From positions 1 to 14,791 of the forward strand of contig JAITBB010000026.1 in assembly GCA_031283795.1 (NCBI GenBank): DNA of 14,791 bases, read 5' to 3'. The notes beneath the pieces are model-generated. The model saw only the letters and a program-made list of their open reading frames with translations. It made no database searches and had not been told where the DNA came from. Below are positions 5,838-14,200 of this stretch, one piece after another. The translations under genes were made by a program, and so were the position numbers. The DNA is from Rickettsiales bacterium (GTDB lineage: Bacteria > Pseudomonadota > Alphaproteobacteria > Rickettsiales > UBA1997). Within the stretch, counting starts at the first letter, position 1. Each line of letters starts with the position of its first letter.

Positions 5838-7097
5838 GTGTATTCATATCTATCACCCTCCCAGAAGTTAGCAGTAGACAGGATTCTGGCTGGGAAGAAC
5901 ATCTTTGTCACCGGAGCAGCGGGCACCGGCAAGTCCTACGTTCTTAACTTTCTAAAGACTCTAAGGGGCAAGAACATCCAGATCACCGCAACCACAGGAG
6001 TGGCGGCCATAAATGTTGGAGGAACTACTCTCCACTCCTGGGCAAGCCTTGGCCGAGAAGAAATTCCAGTGGAGGAAATAGCAAAGAGAATCCTATCGGC
6101 CCGAGGCATAAACATCAGGAGGAAAATTCTGAGAACGGAGGCGTTGGCCATAGATGAGGTGTCCATGCTGTCAAAGGAAACCTTTGAGATGCTGGACAGA
6201 CTACTGAGAATTATCAGAGATGACCAGGAACCATTCGGAGGAATTCAGATCATCCTCTTTGGAGACTTTTTCCAATTACCTCCGGTCAACAGTGATAGAT
6301 ACTGTTTTGAAAGTCAAATATGGATCGAGGCTGCTATAGAGACCATTATTCTCAGAGAAATGTTTAGACAGCAGGATAATCGCTTTGTGGAACTGCTGGG
6401 GAACATCAGACGGGGAATAATAAATACCGGCGACCTGAATCTCCTGAGAAGTCGGACAAATCTGAAATACAGTGGTGTAACGGATCCCACCATACTGTCA
6501 ACCCATAATCTACTTGTAGAGAAGATTAATCTTGAGAAGTTGCGCTTTCTCCCCACAAAGGAGGCAACCTACAGAGCTAGCTACAGCGGAGCCGAAGAGA
6601 AGGTGGAGGCTCTCAAAAGGGGTAGTCTAGCAAAGGAAATTCTGACTCTGAGGATCGGCAGCCAGGTCATGATGCTGAAAAATAGTTACATCAAAGATGG
6701 AATAATAAACGGTTCCATTGGTCTGGTAACCGGCTTCTCGACGAGAAAATCCTATCCGCTAGTGGACTTTGGAAATGGAAGAGAATTTGTAGTTACTCCA
6801 GAAATCTGGGAAATATCTAGCTTTAGCCATGAGATGGGAGAGCTAGAGGTGGTGGCAACAATGTCTCAGATACCTCTGGTTCTGGCCTGGGCAATGACAG
6901 TCCACAAATCCCAGGGAATGACCATAGATAGGATCGACTGTGACCTAAAAAATGCCTTCGCCGAAGGGCAGATATATGTCGCTCTGTCCAGAGCCCGGAG
7001 TCTGGATGGAATCTACATAAGGAGCTTTGACGCCAGTATGATGAGAGTTAGCGGAAAAATAGTGGACTTCTACAGAAAAATAGAAAACGGCGACTAG
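5838..7097 (+). CDS. PIF1/RecD-type superfamily 1 DNA helicase
   Basis: ATP-dependent 5'-3' type helicase of the PIF1-like group, 419 residues. Motifs in order: Q-like motif LSPSQKLAVD (5-14), Walker A GAAGTGKS (26-33), motif Ia TATTGVAA (50-57), Walker B with DE at 106-107 (AIDEVSML), motif III GDFFQLPPV (142-150), a RecD/PIF1 barrel segment GSQVMMLKN (274-282), motif V TVHKSQGMTID (354-364) and motif VI YVALSRARSLDGI (380-392). The start is GTG at 5838, 12 nt after lolA; no in-frame ATG or TTG lies between the upstream stop at 5823 and this GTG, and the Shine-Dalgarno is poor. Compact bacterial PIF1-like proteins of this kind are thought to help replication through difficult templates; its specific role here is unknown. 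It is probably co-transcribed with dut and lolA and ends next to the oppositely oriented tRNA gene. Confidence 0.9.
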   Translation: MYSYLSPSQKLAVDRILAGKNIFVTGAAGTGKSYVLNFLKTLRGKNIQITATTGVAAINVGGTTLHSWASLGREEIPVEEIAKRILSARGINIRRKILRTEALAIDEVSMLSKETFEMLDRLLRIIRDDQEPFGGIQIILFGDFFQLPPVNSDRYCFESQIWIEAAIETIILREMFRQQDNRFVELLGNIRRGIINTGDLNLLRSRTNLKYSGVTDPTILSTHNLLVEKINLEKLRFLPTKEATYRASYSGAEEKVEALKRGSLAKEILTLRIGSQVMMLKNSYIKDGIINGSIGLVTGFSTRKSYPLVDFGNGREFVVTPEIWEISSFSHEMGELEVVATMSQIPLVLAWAMTVHKSQGMTIDRIDCDLKNAFAEGQIYVALSRARSLDGIYIRSFDASMMRVSGKIVDFYRKIENGD

Positions 7098-7105
7098 CTC
7101 AAATG

Positions 7106-7181
7106 TGGTGCGAGTGACGCGACTTGAACGCGCGACCCCAACCTTGGCAAGGTTATACTCTACCAGCTGAGCTACACTCGC
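7106..7181 (-). tRNA. tRNA-Gly (anticodon GCC)
   Basis: Read on the minus strand, the gene starts GCGAGTG and ends CACTCGC-A-CCA, giving a perfect seven-pair acceptor stem and an encoded CCA. The D arm carries AGCTCAGCTGGTAGAG. The anticodon arm is AACC-TTGCCAA-GGTT, with anticodon GCC (plus-strand 7146-7148). The T arm carries GTTCAAGTC. All arms of a glycine tRNA are present. It is convergent with the helicase gene, whose stop lies only 8 nt away. Confidence 0.97.
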
Positions 7182-7194
7182 AGACCTTGGAGCT

Positions 7195-7217
7195 AGAGTA
7201 GTAATCTACTTTTTATT
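7195..7217 (+). terminator. Plus-strand intrinsic terminator after the helicase operon
   Basis: AGTAG (7197-7201) pairs with CTACT (7206-7210) around TAAT; A7195-G7196 can add two more pairs to T7211-T7212. TTTTATTTT follows. It would stop plus-strand transcripts that have run antisense through the tRNA gene. It overlaps the likely tRNA promoter on the other strand. Confidence 0.45.
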
Positions 7218-7223
7218 TTGCAA
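7195..7223 (-). promoter_or_regulatory. Putative tRNA-Gly promoter
   Basis: On the minus strand, TTGCAA (7218-7223) and TACTCT (7195-7200) are 17 nt apart. The -10 box ends 13 nt before the mature tRNA 5' end, a suitable distance for a short precursor. Confidence 0.4.
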
Positions 7224-7263
7224 GTGATGGCCCAGGGTTTACCAAATACAACCCCTAGTGTTA

Positions 7264-7291
7264 TTGATTATAACTTCTCCCAATATAGCTT
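7264..7291 (+). promoter_or_regulatory. Putative promoter for the secreted low-complexity protein
   Basis: TTGATT (7264-7269) and TAGCTT (7286-7291) are separated by 16 nt, the spacing seen at the other promoters in this window. The -10 resembles the TAGCAT before murE. The region is markedly AT-rich. Confidence 0.3.
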
Positions 7292-7318
7292 TTTCACCAG
7301 TTAAAATTTTAGTTTAAT

Positions 7319-8311
7319 ATGTCTAACAGTAAGTTTGCCCTGTTTTTAATTATGAATACCCTGGTTGGCCTGGGTATCCCAGTTCTGAGCGGCACTTCGT
7401 GCGTTCATGCCGCCGCTGAAGCCAGTCCCAAAAAGGATAGTACCAAAGTCAGCTCCAAAAAGGTTAGTGCCAAAGTCAACTCCAAAAATAATGTTAAAGA
7501 GGATGCCAGTGAAGAGGTAGAAAAAATCTTAGAGAGTAGTAATAACAATGATGAGGAAGAGAAGGAAGTAAGAGAAGAAGGAGAAGAAGCTAGTGAGACA
7601 GAAATCGAGGAGGACAACAAACAAAACGTTGGTAGTATTCAACCTGACTATACTACGAGTAGTACCAGGTCGCAAGAATTTGTTAGACTTTTTACATTTT
7701 CCTCCCCTGTAAGAGTGCCTAATACAACTAATGAACAACTTGATGAGACGTTGGACACACATAACTGTGTGCCAGTGGCGACATCCAGTGGTGGGAAAGG
7801 CAGTGTTTGCCATTTTTTTAGTCACCTCCTCTTCTGGAAAAGGGGAAAATATAAAGCTGATAGAACAGAAGGGGTAAGGGAACGTGGCAAACCCTCCGGC
7901 AAAAAAATAGAGGAAAGTAATACTAGTAGTAAAAAAGATCCAAAAAAACCCAAGGGCAGTGGCTCTGGTGACAAACGAAGTAACAAAGAGCACGATGACG
8001 AGAGTGAAATTAGGGGCAGAACAGAAGCCAGAGAAGAAAATGGAGCAGGAGCGTTCGCTGGAGCTGAAGGAGATGCGAGAGCTGGAAACGGAGGTCGTTT
8101 TGTTGGTGCTGCTGCAGTTGGATTTACTCTAGGCGCTTTCGTTAGTTATATTTTCGAAAAAGCAAAAAATGCTACTGGGGATCTTGTTGAAAATATTGCT
8201 GAGGGGCTTTCTAAAAAACTTGGCATAGACAGTTCAGATAGTTCAAGCAAAAGCAATAAAAAACAAACAAAATCAAATAAAAAAACCACCAGGACAAGAG
8301 AGTTTGAATAG
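7319..8311 (+). CDS. Secreted low-complexity protein with glycine-rich membrane segment, unknown function
   Basis: A 330-residue protein of no recognised family. An N-terminal signal peptide (hydrophobic 6-24, probable cleavage near VHA-AAE at about 31) directs export. Residues 36-60 are Lys/Ser-rich and include two imperfect nine-residue repeats (STKVSSKKV, then SAKVNSKNN). Residues 66-100 are Glu-rich. Residues 105-180 are more ordered, with two cysteines (C150, C164) and a hydrophobic-basic patch SHLLFWKRGK. Residues 185-235 are basic and Lys/Ser/Gly-rich. Residues 260-279 form one Gly/Ala-rich hydrophobic helix (FVGAAAVGFTLGAFVSYIFE), and the tail is again Ser/Lys-rich. The base composition looks more AT-rich and repetitive than the neighbours. 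ATG at 7319 lacks a clear Shine-Dalgarno sequence. I infer a lineage-specific exported or envelope protein that may meet the host; no enzymatic motif is visible. Confidence 0.7.
   Translation: MSNSKFALFLIMNTLVGLGIPVLSGTSCVHAAAEASPKKDSTKVSSKKVSAKVNSKNNVKEDASEEVEKILESSNNNDEEEKEVREEGEEASETEIEEDNKQNVGSIQPDYTTSSTRSQEFVRLFTFSSPVRVPNTTNEQLDETLDTHNCVPVATSSGGKGSVCHFFSHLLFWKRGKYKADRTEGVRERGKPSGKKIEESNTSSKKDPKKPKGSGSGDKRSNKEHDDESEIRGRTEAREENGAGAFAGAEGDARAGNGGRFVGAAAVGFTLGAFVSYIFEKAKNATGDLVENIAEGLSKKLGIDSSDSSSKSNKKQTKSNKKTTRTREFE
7438..7491 (+). repeat. Two imperfect 27-nt tandem repeats
   Basis: The units at 7438-7464 and 7465-7491 share TAGT(A/G)CCAAAGTCA(G/A)CTCC followed by AAAAA, differing at only a few positions. 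They lie in frame and encode nine-residue repeats, so gain or loss of a unit would change length without breaking the reading frame. Confidence 0.75.
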
Positions 8312-8363
8312 TGTTGTGTTCCAGCTGATAGCTGAACTTTTACCATAGAGAAAAACAGAGAAG

Positions 8364-8392
8364 CCCCGGCCCCAATGGGGCCGGGGGTTTCT
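8364..8392 (+). terminator. Strong GC-rich intrinsic terminator
   Basis: A perfect ten-pair stem, CCCCGGCCCC (8364-8373) with GGGGCCGGGG (8377-8386) around loop AAT, is followed by GTTTCT. It lies 52 nt after the stop of the low-complexity protein gene. The T tract is short, but the stem is the strongest in the window. Confidence 0.7.
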
Positions 8393-8451
8393 AGCGGTAT
8401 GAGCATAGTCTAAACTTTCCTCTAGAAACCGCCGATGGCGAGTCCTAGACT

Positions 8452-8479
8452 TTGACAATAAGGAAAAATGGTTCACAAT
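8452..8479 (+). promoter_or_regulatory. Putative promoter for the uracil-DNA glycosylase-like gene
   Basis: TTGACA (8452-8457) and CACAAT (8474-8479) are separated by 16 nt. The element lies after the strong terminator and about 26 nt before the ATG, so the next gene probably starts a new transcript with a very short leader. Confidence 0.4.
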
Positions 8480-8504
8480 TTTGCCATACTTACACTAGAT
8501 ATAG

Positions 8505-9305
8505 ATGCAGGACGGTTTGGTGGTTCTTCTGGAGTGGTTTGCTGCTAATGGAATTGGAGAACTCTTTGACGACAACAGAGCTCTTGGCGAGCACTCAGGT
8601 ACTTCGGAGGAGTTTGGTGGATCAAAAAGCCAGAATCTAGGGGATACTATAGTGGCCCTGGCAAAGCAACAGCGGGAGTTGAAAAGCCTGTCCCGCTACG
8701 ATGCTAGAGGAGTTAGAGAAATAGCTGACCGCGCCAATAGTCTAGAGGAGCTTCTTAGAGCGGTCAACGGTCTGGAAATATATGACGATCTGAGAAAAAC
8801 GGCCAACAGCACCGTCATGCTGAGCGGGAATAGGAACCCCAAAATTATGCTGATTAATGATCTGCCTGGCGACGACGATGATCTAAGTGGTTTGATATTC
8901 TCTGGTCAGGGCGGCGAGCTGCTGAGAAAGATGTTTCTGTCGATAGACATTGACGTAGATAGCCTGTGCCTCCTCAATTCATTTTTCTGGCGTCTTCCAG
9001 GCAATAGGGCACCCATAAGGGAAGAATTGGAAATCTGTAGACCGATTGTAGAGAGGGCAATAGGCCTTATCAGGCCAGAATTCATAATCTTCTGTGGCAA
9101 CTATGGAGTTTCCACTCTTCTGGAACAGAATAGAACAATTGCCAGCATTAGAGGTAAACTGCTCAGCTACAGCAACTGTTACCTCCAGTCGTCTCTGGGA
9201 GCCACAGGGATGCATAGCCCATCATTCCTTCTAAAAAACACTGACAGAAAAAGGGACGCCTGGAGCGATCTTTTGAAAATTAAAGAATTTCTTCTAGGAA
9301 TCTAG
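8505..9305 (+). CDS. Degenerate family-4-like uracil-DNA glycosylase
   Basis: A 266-residue protein of the uracil-DNA glycosylase superfamily, which removes uracil from DNA in base excision repair. Recognisable blocks: KTANSTVMLSGN (98-109); motif A position IMLINDLPGDDDD (114-126), with SGQGGELLRKM after it; NSFFWRLPGNRAPIREELEICRPIVERAIGLIRPEFIIFCGN (158-199), very like alphaproteobacterial members; and MHSPSFLLKNTDRKRDAWSDLLKI (236-259), the C-terminal motif. Two oddities stand out. Motif A reads NDLPG where I expect GEAPG or similar, so a catalytic Glu is replaced by Asp. The N-terminal cysteine of the iron-sulphur ligands expected near 'GCxLKxTA' is absent (IYDDLRKTA), although C178 is kept. 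Activity is therefore uncertain. Residues 1-85 are a variable N-terminal extension. There is no clear Shine-Dalgarno sequence before ATG 8505. Confidence 0.78.
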   Translation: MQDGLVVLLEWFAANGIGELFDDNRALGEHSGTSEEFGGSKSQNLGDTIVALAKQQRELKSLSRYDARGVREIADRANSLEELLRAVNGLEIYDDLRKTANSTVMLSGNRNPKIMLINDLPGDDDDLSGLIFSGQGGELLRKMFLSIDIDVDSLCLLNSFFWRLPGNRAPIREELEICRPIVERAIGLIRPEFIIFCGNYGVSTLLEQNRTIASIRGKLLSYSNCYLQSSLGATGMHSPSFLLKNTDRKRDAWSDLLKIKEFLLGI

Positions 9306-9346
9306 CTGTGTTTCCATTGACTGGTTCTGGGCGATTCCCAGCTATC

Positions 9347-9357
9347 GGGGGGGGGGG
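9347..9357 (+). repeat. Homopolymeric tract of 11 G
   Basis: Eleven consecutive G residues followed by AGA lie 14 nt before the ATG of the PAP2 gene. The end of the tract could act as the ribosome binding site, or the tract could set the spacing of upstream signals. Tracts of this length are prone to slipped-strand length changes. Confidence 0.85.
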
Positions 9358-9371
9358 AGAAATCCCATTCA

Positions 9372-9956
9372 ATGAGAAGAGCAGGCAATGTGGGTCTTCT
9401 ACTGTGGGGGAGTGTTCTATGTGTCAGTGCCTCTATGGTGGCAGAAAGAGCATTTTCGGATAATAGATTCGCCCAGAGAAACATAGAAAATGTAGGCACT
9501 GCTCTGCAATTTATCATCCCCACCTTTGTCTTTGCGAGAACTCTCTACGAACCAGACAATGGAGACTCCACAGGCCAATTTGTTAAACACTTTCTGTTCA
9601 GCAATGGGATTACCTATCTGATAAAATTCTCTGTGGATGAGGAGAGACCCGACGGCAGCGCCCTAAATTCTTTCCCATCGGGACACACAGCTGCGGCCTT
9701 TTCCGGCGCAACATTCACTCACTTTAGGTACTCCTTCGATGAAGCTAAGTACCTCTACATACTTTCGGCATTTACCGCCTTCTCCCGTGTCTACGCCAGA
9801 AGACACTACACACACGATGTGCTCGCCTCTGTCGCTCTGAGTCTTATCTCAAGCTACATTTTTGTGACCAGAAGAAACAGCCAGACCAACTACACACTGG
9901 GCCTCGATCCATTATCTGGGAAACTGCATTTTGGGTTCAGCTTTTCGTTCAGATGA
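9372..9956 (+). CDS. PAP2-family membrane phosphatase
   Basis: Membrane acid phosphatase of the PAP2 superfamily, acting on lipid phosphates or isoprenyl diphosphates at the periplasmic face. The full signature is present: KX6RP as K85 and R92-P93 (KFSVDEERP), PSGHT (102-106) and SRX5HX3D as S138-R139, H145 and D149 (SRVYARRHYTHD). Hydrophobic segments are at about 5-20 (possible signal anchor), 42-58, 75-86, 127-136 and 152-165. The C-terminal run LHFGFSFSFR alternates hydrophobic and polar residues like a beta strand. At 194 residues it is normal for small bacterial PAP2 proteins. Roles could include undecaprenyl diphosphate recycling, which would fit a cell that makes peptidoglycan, or phospholipid or lipid A remodelling; the sequence does not decide. 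It is convergent with the HAD-like gene. Confidence 0.88.
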   Translation: MRRAGNVGLLLWGSVLCVSASMVAERAFSDNRFAQRNIENVGTALQFIIPTFVFARTLYEPDNGDSTGQFVKHFLFSNGITYLIKFSVDEERPDGSALNSFPSGHTAAAFSGATFTHFRYSFDEAKYLYILSAFTAFSRVYARRHYTHDVLASVALSLISSYIFVTRRNSQTNYTLGLDPLSGKLHFGFSFSFR

Positions 9957-9962
9957 TTGTCA

Positions 9963-10013
9963 CCGAAGACCGATTGGCCCTGGTGCCAAAGCTATCCGCT
10001 ATCTAGTCTTCGG
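9963..10013. terminator. Inverted repeat between convergent genes, likely bidirectional terminator
   Basis: CCGAAGAC (9963-9970) is the exact inverted complement of GTCTTCGG (10006-10013). Inside lies a smaller hairpin, TTGGC (9974-9978) with GCCAA (9985-9989). The structure covers the 42-nt gap between the PAP2 stop and the HAD-like gene stop and reaches into the last codons of the latter. No T-run is present, so termination is inferred from position. Confidence 0.45.
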
Positions 10014-11093
10014 CTTTGCTCTGCCAGCAGCACCGGTAACTAGAGGCGCCACATTGGATTTATCCACATGCACAGGCACTACACCCTGTTTTTCAAGATT
10101 TTCCAGAATTTCTAGACTATCGTCGAATATTACAAACTTTGTATTTTTGGTGTCTATGCCATACTTCTCGGACAGTTCTCGTTCCAGGATCTCCTTGGAG
10201 TTAGGGCACTTTTTTGTGCTTATTTCGAAGAAGTGCTCCGATATATTTGGTCTACGCTTGAACATGGATATAATCGGAATGAGAGGCTTTACACTCAGGT
10301 CCATCGGCAGTATGCCATTTATGTCCGTCTCTCCAGAGATAATGGGGACCTTTGGATCCAACTTTGTGCCCAGCTCCGCTAGACGCTTGGTTATAGTCTC
10401 CTCCAGTTTGATGTGCTTCACACCAACTAGCACATTGGCCTCTGAGTTATCCGTAAAGATGACCACCTTTTTATTCGCATGCAGTAGCTGACAAATTATC
10501 TCCACCACAACGGGGTTCTGCATCATGCCCTCGTAGTACCTGATGTAGTCTCTGGACATGTTTGTATAGTTTGCCTCTATCTGATCTCTAGAGCAGCCAA
10601 ATTCCAAAAGATAACTGATGCGATGGTTTGGCGCAGCCATTTTGCTGAAAAAGACGCCAACGGATTTGGAAATATCGCGTCTAAATTCTTCACTGTTTCT
10701 AAACAGCTTTTGCACAGTTGTGAAACTATCCACCCTATAATTCCTAAGCTCTACGGAGCGGGCAACCAGAAAATCTCTTATCTTCTCGGAGTTTTCATCA
10801 TCCACCTCACTGGCCCTGTCTAGAAGAGACTTCATTATAACATCCCTATCTATAAAACCCTCCATCCTTATTGGACGACCTTCCTGTGTGTGTATGGTAT
10901 TATCGAAGTCAACGAGATATAGAACATCTTCCCTGTTCCTAACTAGAGGTTTTACCTTATCCAGGGCTTCCTTCGCCTTCCGTCTGATGGACCCGACAGA
11001 CTCAGACCCATTGGTCTCCTTTCCGACAGATAGGTTCCCAAAGGTAAAAATCTGTATTACACAAAATATCATAGCTATGCTATGTTCTCTCAT
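9999..11093 (-). CDS. Exported HAD-superfamily-like protein (DUF2608-like)
   Basis: A 364-residue protein with a signal peptide (MREHSIAMIFCVIQIFTFG) followed by a HAD-like domain. Motif I is VDFDNT (61-66; D62 and D64 as nucleophile and acid), with a large helical cap at about 70-200. Motif II is at T214 (VVIFTDNSE), and motif IV is the Asp pair D324-D325 (FVIFDDSLE). K300 (CPNSKEIL) may be the motif III lysine. The arrangement resembles DUF2608, a family I recall from intracellular bacteria such as Rickettsia, Legionella and Chlamydia. The substrate is unknown. I start at ATG 11093 because AGAGAGGA stands five nucleotides upstream and the signal peptide then begins at residue 1; the frame could extend to 11177, but that would bury the signal peptide. 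It is downstream of and parallel to the tail gene, and convergent with PAP2. Confidence 0.75.
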   Translation of the reverse strand: MREHSIAMIFCVIQIFTFGNLSVGKETNGSESVGSIRRKAKEALDKVKPLVRNREDVLYLVDFDNTIHTQEGRPIRMEGFIDRDVIMKSLLDRASEVDDENSEKIRDFLVARSVELRNYRVDSFTTVQKLFRNSEEFRRDISKSVGVFFSKMAAPNHRISYLLEFGCSRDQIEANYTNMSRDYIRYYEGMMQNPVVVEIICQLLHANKKVVIFTDNSEANVLVGVKHIKLEETITKRLAELGTKLDPKVPIISGETDINGILPMDLSVKPLIPIISMFKRRPNISEHFFEISTKKCPNSKEILERELSEKYGIDTKNTKFVIFDDSLEILENLEKQGVVPVHVDKSNVAPLVTGAAGRAKPKTR

Positions 11094-11265
11094 AAGTATC
11101 CTCTCTAACATTGATAAATCAGAATTAACAATAGCGTCTGTTTTTTTTAAAGCAATAGAAGGCCAACTATCATCCATATAATAGCGGAATAACTAGTACC
11201 TTAGGCCACCAGTCAGGAAATCTCCCGGATCGATTGTGATAGAATGGCTAAAAACGGCATAAGTT

Positions 11266-14200
11266 CTATTCGAAGGCCAGTTCCACCTCCAAAAATTTCC
11301 CTCTACCATACAGGATATTAACCTGACACAGTCTAACCCTCGTTGGTGGTGCCTCCTCCCGCACACTATGGCTATGGTGGCGCTCCTCAACGTATACATT
11401 TTCCAAAATTTCGTCTCCGCTGAAAATTTCCAGGTAATATTTGCAACCGCTATCCGCAGAAATATCGCCCGCACCACTGGTCCAGTTGTAGTAGCCTCTC
11501 TTTTTCTCCTCCCATTCAATATCCAGAACATCGGCGACCCGCCGATAGGAGAAGTGACAGGGGGCCAGAGGCTGGAGAGTCTTCCCCTCTATCTGGTACA
11601 CTAGCACCTGGGACTTCGAGATATCCTCACCAAGTGTCGCGGCTCTGTAGGAATAGTTGAAATTCACCCTGTCATGGTCAAATTCCTGTGACAGTATGTT
11701 CTCGGTCAGTATGATGAATCTGTCTCCATTTCTGTGATTCTGTATCTCCTCTTCGGTTCCATAGAGACCTCTGAGTAGTCCAGATACCTCATAGGAACCA
11801 TCGGCGCTAAGAACTATATTCTTAAATTGAACTATCTCATTGCCATAGATGGCTCGATTCTTGCCACTGTATATCTCAAAATCGTCGGAGCTCTCCAGAA
11901 GATCCGGATCAATGCCTCCATGAAGGACTACCTTTAGCCTATTTATGTAGTCGAAATAGTACGGCCTGCTGACGCTAGCTAAATTGATGACTCTACCCAC
12001 CAGGGCATTAGTGTTTGTCTCACCTATGGCTGTATAGCTCTTTCTATTATTGTCAGAGAAATATAGGTTTGCCCCGGGCCAGTTTATAAATTGACCATTC
12101 ATTGCAAAAAATACATGTACTTTATTCAACATGGCCGGAACCAGAGCGGGCGTTTCTATTATTTTCAGATAGGTGGCACCGGCCTCTCCCATTATCTCCA
12201 CATCGGGACTAGCCGACTCATCTCTGGGGCGGTCATAGATTCTACCGTCAAATCTGGTGGAGTGAATTTTCAAAACACTATTCTCCAGAGTGATACTCTT
12301 TATTTTCAGCGTATGAGTATTTGCACCGATGTGTAGCCTCAGAAGATCCGAGCAGTTCAGATATAGATATTTGATTGGAAGCATAAAACTAAACTCCATC
12401 CTCTCCATCCATGAGGAATAGAGAGAAATCTCAGCAACGTTTCTGGCTTTCTCTATATCAAGCACTATTGGTACAGTGCTAACGTCACACTTGTTACTCT
12501 CCACCGAACTTCTCTCCACATATACAGAGGTTGTATCGTAGTTATTATTTTTATCTATGAACACCAGACTCACTCTTCTAGGTAATTCATTACCGCCCAG
12601 AATGTCCAGAGTGACAAATCTCTTGATTCCGTCCCGTTCGAACGGCACCAGTTCATCCTCATCTATCTCCGTGACACCATCGCCATTCCTTGAACTGGCC
12701 TTTGTCGAGATGAAACCTATTTTACCCTCACTTTCCACACAGTCAAAGAAGTATACCTTCTGTAGGAGATACAGAACATCTCTAACCGACAAACTGTTGT
12801 TTAGCACAAATCCATCCACAAATTCATCAACGTCCACCATCTCTATCAGACTCTCGTCTATTCCCGCATCTCTGAAAAGTTGATATATCAGCACGTTAGC
12901 ATTTGATATTCCCGTCTTTCCATTGAGACAGTAATCATACTTCCAATTGATCCCATCGGCCCAGATGTCCGTTCTATTTGGAAAAAATGGGTATGGCCTC
13001 GCATCCCAGCAGTAGAGAAGTTTATTCTCTATAAAACTGCTGTTCGCCATAGCCATTTCCGTCGCCTCTATGGCAATTCTCTGGGCATAGAAGTCACTGC
13101 TGCCAAGGGAATACCTTGGAAGACTGCCCACCTCTTTGAACGGTTCGTTACTAGAACAGTCAACCGAACGGAAGCCGTACTCCGTAAACCATATGCTTTT
13201 ACTTTCTGGAACCCAGTTGGTGCTGCTATTGTTCGGATTCGTATGCACATGGCTCCACCAGTAGTTCAAATTTTTATAGGCATATTTCGGTTCCAGAGCA
13301 GTCTCAACCCCGTCTAGCGTTATATAGTCATAACCCTCTCCAGTGAACCAGCCATTCTCTATACTCTCTCTGGTTATGGCATCCTGGGGCGCGTTTGTCA
13401 GCGGAAAATAGGCATTTATACCGACAAAATCTATATAGTTTGATGCCCACAGTTTATCCAGAGCAAACCAGCCATTTATGCTGTGATACTCTCTGTAGCC
13501 TGCGGCATAGCTTATTTTAACAGCACTGCCCACTATAGTCCTCACATTCCCCGCCAGTTCTACGAGTCTGTCAACCGCTGGGAAACTGTTTGTGCTGACC
13601 ATCAGGGATGTCAGACCCTCCAGACCACTACCTATCAGAAAAACGTCCACATAGTCCTTGAGTAGATTAGCATAGTGCAAAATAAATGCGTTGTAGCCAT
13701 TTGCCCTCGTAAAAAAATCATTGACATCACTGGCGCTGCCAGACAGAAGCCTACTAGACGGTGTCCCCTCCACATCCATAAGAATTTTCGGATGAAACAC
13801 TGTATTTTTACCCTTACTCTTCAGCTCCTGAAAAAAACTCAGGATACTGGCGTCGCTGCTGGACCCACTAAAAAATCTAGAGGTACCATCAGCGTTTATT
13901 CCCATAGTTGGTATATTGTATCTATTCCAGCTGCTTCCAATGCTATAGGAATCTGGCGCCGTGAAAATAGGATAGCCGGTATAGAAGTAGTTGAAAGTTA
14001 CCCTTGGAGTGACGCTACAGTTTGAGATGTCTAAACTATTTCCAAAAAATGCTGTCTGGACGGAAAACCACTGGCAATTCACAAGCCTGCTGGTCAGATG
14101 ATTCAGCGACAGCAGAGAATCCGTGGTGTTACTGTTATTGTTTCTGTTCAGCGTGTACCAGATACCATCGCTAGTATCCAGAGAATCCTGGGCAAACTGT

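Noticed and set aside
7529..7993. 154-codon minus-strand frame opposite the low-complexity protein
   Set aside because: It is rich in Phe, Ser and Leu, as expected from reading Lys/Glu/Ser-rich coding DNA backwards. The plus-strand frame has the signal peptide, likely promoter and terminator.
9931..10491. 186-codon plus-strand frame antisense to the HAD-like gene
   Set aside because: It overlaps the conserved HAD motifs on the other strand, is Ser/Arg-rich without recognisable motifs and has no ribosome site, so it is a shadow frame.
11094..11177. 28-codon N-terminal extension of the HAD-like gene
   Set aside because: An internal ATG at 11093 has a good Shine-Dalgarno and starts directly with a signal peptide; the extension would place 28 polar residues ahead of it.
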